A stretch of DNA of 64,000 bases from Calliopsis andreniformis. Taxonomy: Eukaryota; Arthropoda; Insecta; Hymenoptera; Andrenidae. Below the pieces are notes generated by a model, which saw nothing but the letters and a program-made list of their open reading frames with translations, was not told where the DNA came from and did not search any database. Below are positions 61,561-64,000 of the stretch, piece by piece. The position numbers and the translations under genes are program-made. Within the stretch, counting starts at the first letter, position 1, and each line of letters begins with the position of its first letter. Where the stretch lies: positions 25,314,001-25,378,000 of the forward strand of contig NW_027480422.1 in NCBI RefSeq assembly GCF_051401765.1. Reading direction: 5' to 3'.

Positions 61561-64000
61561 GCTAGGACCTTAGGAATCAGCGCCAGAAGCATAAAATACG
61601 ATATACGTACAACAGTTTTTCCATCGTATAACAGGTATAATTGCAAACAGTGTGAAAGTTATGTTCATTTCTACGTTCCGGGCAACCTAGGCTTCACTTT
61701 AGGGCGTTTGTCCACCAGATCGAATAGCTAGGACCTTAGAAGTCAACGCCAGAAGCATAAAATACAATAAAAATACAACAGGTTCTCAATCGTAAAGCAT
61801 GAATAATTGCCACCAGTGTGAAGGCAATGGCCAGTTGTACATTCCGGACAACCTAGGCTTCCGTCTAGGGCCTTGGTCCACCAGATCCAATAGTTAGGGC
61901 CTAAGAAGTCAACGCAGAAGCATAAAATACACAATAGATACAACAGTTTTTCCATCGTATACAAAGAATAATTCCAACCAGTGTGATAGTAATGGTCATT
62001 ACTACGTTTCGGTAAACATAGGCTTCACTATTGGACGTTGCCCCACGAGATCGAATGGCTAGGACCTTAGAAGTCAACGCCAGAAGCATAAAATACAATA
62101 TAAATACTATAGATTTTCAATCGTATAGCATGAAGGATTGCAACCAGTGTGAAAGTAATGGTCATTTCTACGTTCCGGGCAACCTAGGCCTCGCTCTAGG
62201 GCGTTGCTCCACCACATCGGATAGCTAGGGACTTAGAAATCAACGCCAGAAGCATAAAACACGATATGCGTACAATAGTTTTTCCATCGTATAACAGGAA
62301 TAATTGCAAACAGTGTGAAAGTTATGGTCATTTCTACGTTCCGGGTAACCTAGGCTTCACTCTAGGGCGTTTGTCCACCAGATCGAATAGCTAGGACCTT
62401 AGAAGTCAACGCCAGAAGCATAAAATACAATAAAAATACAACATGTTTTCAATCGTATAGCATGAATAATTGCCACCAGTGTGAAGGCAATGGTCATTTG
62501 TACATTCCGGAAAACCTAGGCTTCACTCTAGGGCGTTGGTCCACCAGATCCAATAGTTAGGGCCTAAGAAGTCAACGCCAGAAGCATAAAATACACAATA
62601 GATACAACAGTTTTTCCATCGTATACAAAGAATAATTCCAACCAGTGTGAAAGTAATGGTCATTACTACGTTTCGGTAAACATAGGCTTCACTCTTGGAC
62701 GTTGCACCACGAGATCAAAATAGCTAGGACCTTAGAAGTCAACGCCAGAAGCATAAAATACAATAAAAATACTATAGATTTTCAATCGTATAGCATGAAG
62801 GATTGCAACCAGTGTGAAAGTAATGGTCATTTCTACGTTCCGGGCAACCTAGGCTTTGCTCTGGGGCGTTGCTCCACCAGAGCGAATAGCTAGGGACTTA
62901 GATCTCAACACCAGAAGCATAAAATACAATATAAATACAACAGTTTTTCCACCGTATAGAGCGAATAATAGCAACCAGTATGAAAGCTATGGTCATTTCT
63001 ATGTTCCGGGCAACCTAGGCTTCTCTCTAGGGCGTTAGTCCACCAGATCGAATAGGTAGGGCCTTAGAAGTCTACGCCGGAAGCATGGAATACAATATAA
63101 ATACAGAAGTTTTCACATTGTATAACAGGAATAATTGCAACCAGTGTGAAAGTAGTGGTCATTGCTACGTTCCGTGCAACCCAGGCTCCACTCTAGGGCG
63201 TTGCTCCACCAAATCGAATAGCTAGGACCTTAGAAGTCAACGCCCGAAGCAGAAAACGCAATATAAATACAACAGTTTTTCCATCATATAAAACGAATAA
63301 TAGCAAACAGTGTGAAAGTGATGGTCATTTCTTCGTTCCGGGAAACCTAGGCATCACTCTAGGGCGTTGGAACAGCAGATCCACTAGTTAGGGCCTAAGA
63401 AGTCAACGCCAGAAGCACCAAATACAAAATAAGTACAACAGTTCTTCCATCGTATAAAACGTATACTTGCACGCAGTGTGAATGTAATGGTCATTTCCAC
63501 GTTGCGGGCAGCATAGGCCTCATTCTTGGACGTTGCCCCACAAGATCGAACAGTTAGGGCCTAAGAAGACAACGCCAGAAGCATAAAATACACTATAAAT
63601 ACAACAGTTTTTCCAACATATAAAACGAATAATAGCAACCAGTGTGAAAGTTATGGTCACTGCTACGTTCCGTGCAACCCAGGCTCCACTCTAGGGCGTT
63701 GCTCCACCAAATCGAATAGCTAGGGCCTTAGAAGTCAACGCTCGAAGCATAAAATGCAATATAAATACAACAGTTTTGCCATCATATAAAACGAATAATA
63801 GCAACCAGTGTGAAAGTGATGGGCATTTCTACGTTCCGGGAAACCTAGTCCTCACTCTAGGGCGGCGTTCCACCAGATCGAATAGTTAGGGCCTAAGAAG
63901 TCAACGCCAGAAGCATAAAATACGATATAAGTACAACAGTTTTTCCATCGTATAAAACGAATAATTGCAACCAGTGTGAATGTTATGGTCATTTCTACGT
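61561..64000. repeat. Gamma block, copy 2, with 4-monomer (664-bp) HOR
   Basis: 61,570-62,180 repeats at 62,234-62,845 with a shift of 664 bp (four monomers). For example, ACAATAGATACAACAG occurs at 61,931 and 62,595, and ATGAAGGATTGC at 62,130 and 62,795. From about 62.85 kb the block tracks 58.53 kb onward at 4,316 bp. The match to copy 1 fails near 63,980 (GTGAATGTTATGG here, GTGAAGGTAATAG there), just before the window ends within a monomer. Confidence 0.9.

Larger units (their letters stand above)
1..64000. repeat. 166-bp tandem satellite array filling the window
   Basis: Every stretch of the window is a variant of one 166-bp unit, head to tail on the same strand. With the unit phased at GTCAACGCCAGAAGC, starts fall at 1, 167, 333 and so on. 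Phase offset from a perfect 166-bp lattice is -1 at 7,138, -3 at 13,610, -9 at 19,912, -10 from 22,401 to 44,645 and -11 at 63,900, so nearly all monomers are exactly 166 bp. Landmarks in order are GAAGCATAAAATACAA, ACAGTTTTTCCATCGTATA, ATTGCAACCAGTGTGAAAG, GGTCATTTCTACGTTCCGGG, CAACCTAGGCTTCACTCTAG, GGCGTTGCTCCACCAGATCG and AATAGTTAGGGCCTTAGAA. The length is close to one nucleosome plus linker, usual for centromeric satellites. The centromere assignment is inference; subtelomeric or heterochromatic-knob satellite are alternatives. Confidence 0.98.

Noticed and set aside
1..64000. CRISPR array
   Set aside because: The repeat and the would-be spacers are both parts of one conserved 166-bp unit; there are no unique spacers and no cas genes.
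1..64000. Telomere or interstitial telomeric repeat, from TTAGGG in most monomers
   Set aside because: TTAGGG occurs once per 166 bp within AGTTAGGGCC and is never in tandem.
1..64000. tRNA-derived satellite or Pol III B box (ATTCGATCTGG on the minus strand)
   Set aside because: Only the TTCGA core fits; the flanking bases of the B-box consensus do not, and I find no A box or cloverleaf.
1..64000. Assigning the array to a named satellite or species
   Set aside because: A 166-bp length is shared by unrelated satellites and I do not recognise the sequence. A database comparison of the consensus would decide.

Overview
The whole window is one uninterrupted tandem satellite array. The unit is 166 bp, always in the same orientation, with about 385 complete monomers plus a 101-bp partial one at the right end. 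I tracked the monomer start (GTCAACGCCAGAAGC and variants) at about fifteen points. It stays in register throughout, with a net loss of only 11 bp between position 1 and the last monomer start at 63,900. I see no transposon, unique-sequence island, orientation switch, rRNA, tRNA, CRISPR array or credible protein gene. The short reading frames (60-101 codons) are by-products of the repeat. A monomer-length, same-orientation array with nested higher-order repeats (HORs) is typical of a eukaryotic centromeric or pericentromeric satellite (inference). The species cannot be read from the sequence. The common CG/TG/CA alternation at CpG sites suggests a genome that methylates its DNA, such as a plant or vertebrate (weak inference). 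Satellites of about 166 bp have been described in, for example, Medicago and oysters, but I cannot compare their sequences from memory.

The monomer is bipartite. Positions about 11-90 are AT-rich (about 29% GC) and the rest is about 52% GC, giving about 41% overall. The AT-rich half carries the octamer AAATACAA twice, 11 bp apart, and a TCGT-ATAAA-ACGA dyad. The GC-rich half carries a CCTAGG palindrome and, in one subtype, a TTAGG-G-CCTAA dyad.

Layout. (1) 1-250 is a fragment of a family called gamma here, which recurs at 57.8-59.66 kb and 61.5-64 kb. (2) 0.25-13.7 kb, 24.3-26.2 kb, 28.6-30.5 kb and 31.7-39.0 kb are family alpha, marked by a recurring dimer (11 copies, all left of 38.6 kb) and including a 6/7-monomer HOR at 4.14-6.5 kb. 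(3) 19.2-24 kb, 27.2-28.5 kb and 41.8-57.8 kb (except 47.4-51.2 kb) are family beta, with a 7-monomer 1,161-bp HOR and a second long block reused at least four times. (4) 13.7-19.2, 39.0-41.8, 47.4-51.2 and 59.66-61.5 kb are older, more diverged stretches with little recent duplication. The most striking event is a tandem duplication of a 26-monomer unit (22,925-27,240 and 27,241-31,735). Over about 4.1 kb the copies differ by about six substitutions, plus one extra monomer in the second. The unit itself is a beta/alpha chimera.

There are no gene interactions to describe. What the window records is array evolution: recent block duplications of 2-30 monomers, long-range copying over 24-32 kb, single-monomer gains or losses, and surviving old segments. 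Block boundaries were read by eye and are good to a few tens of bases unless stated.
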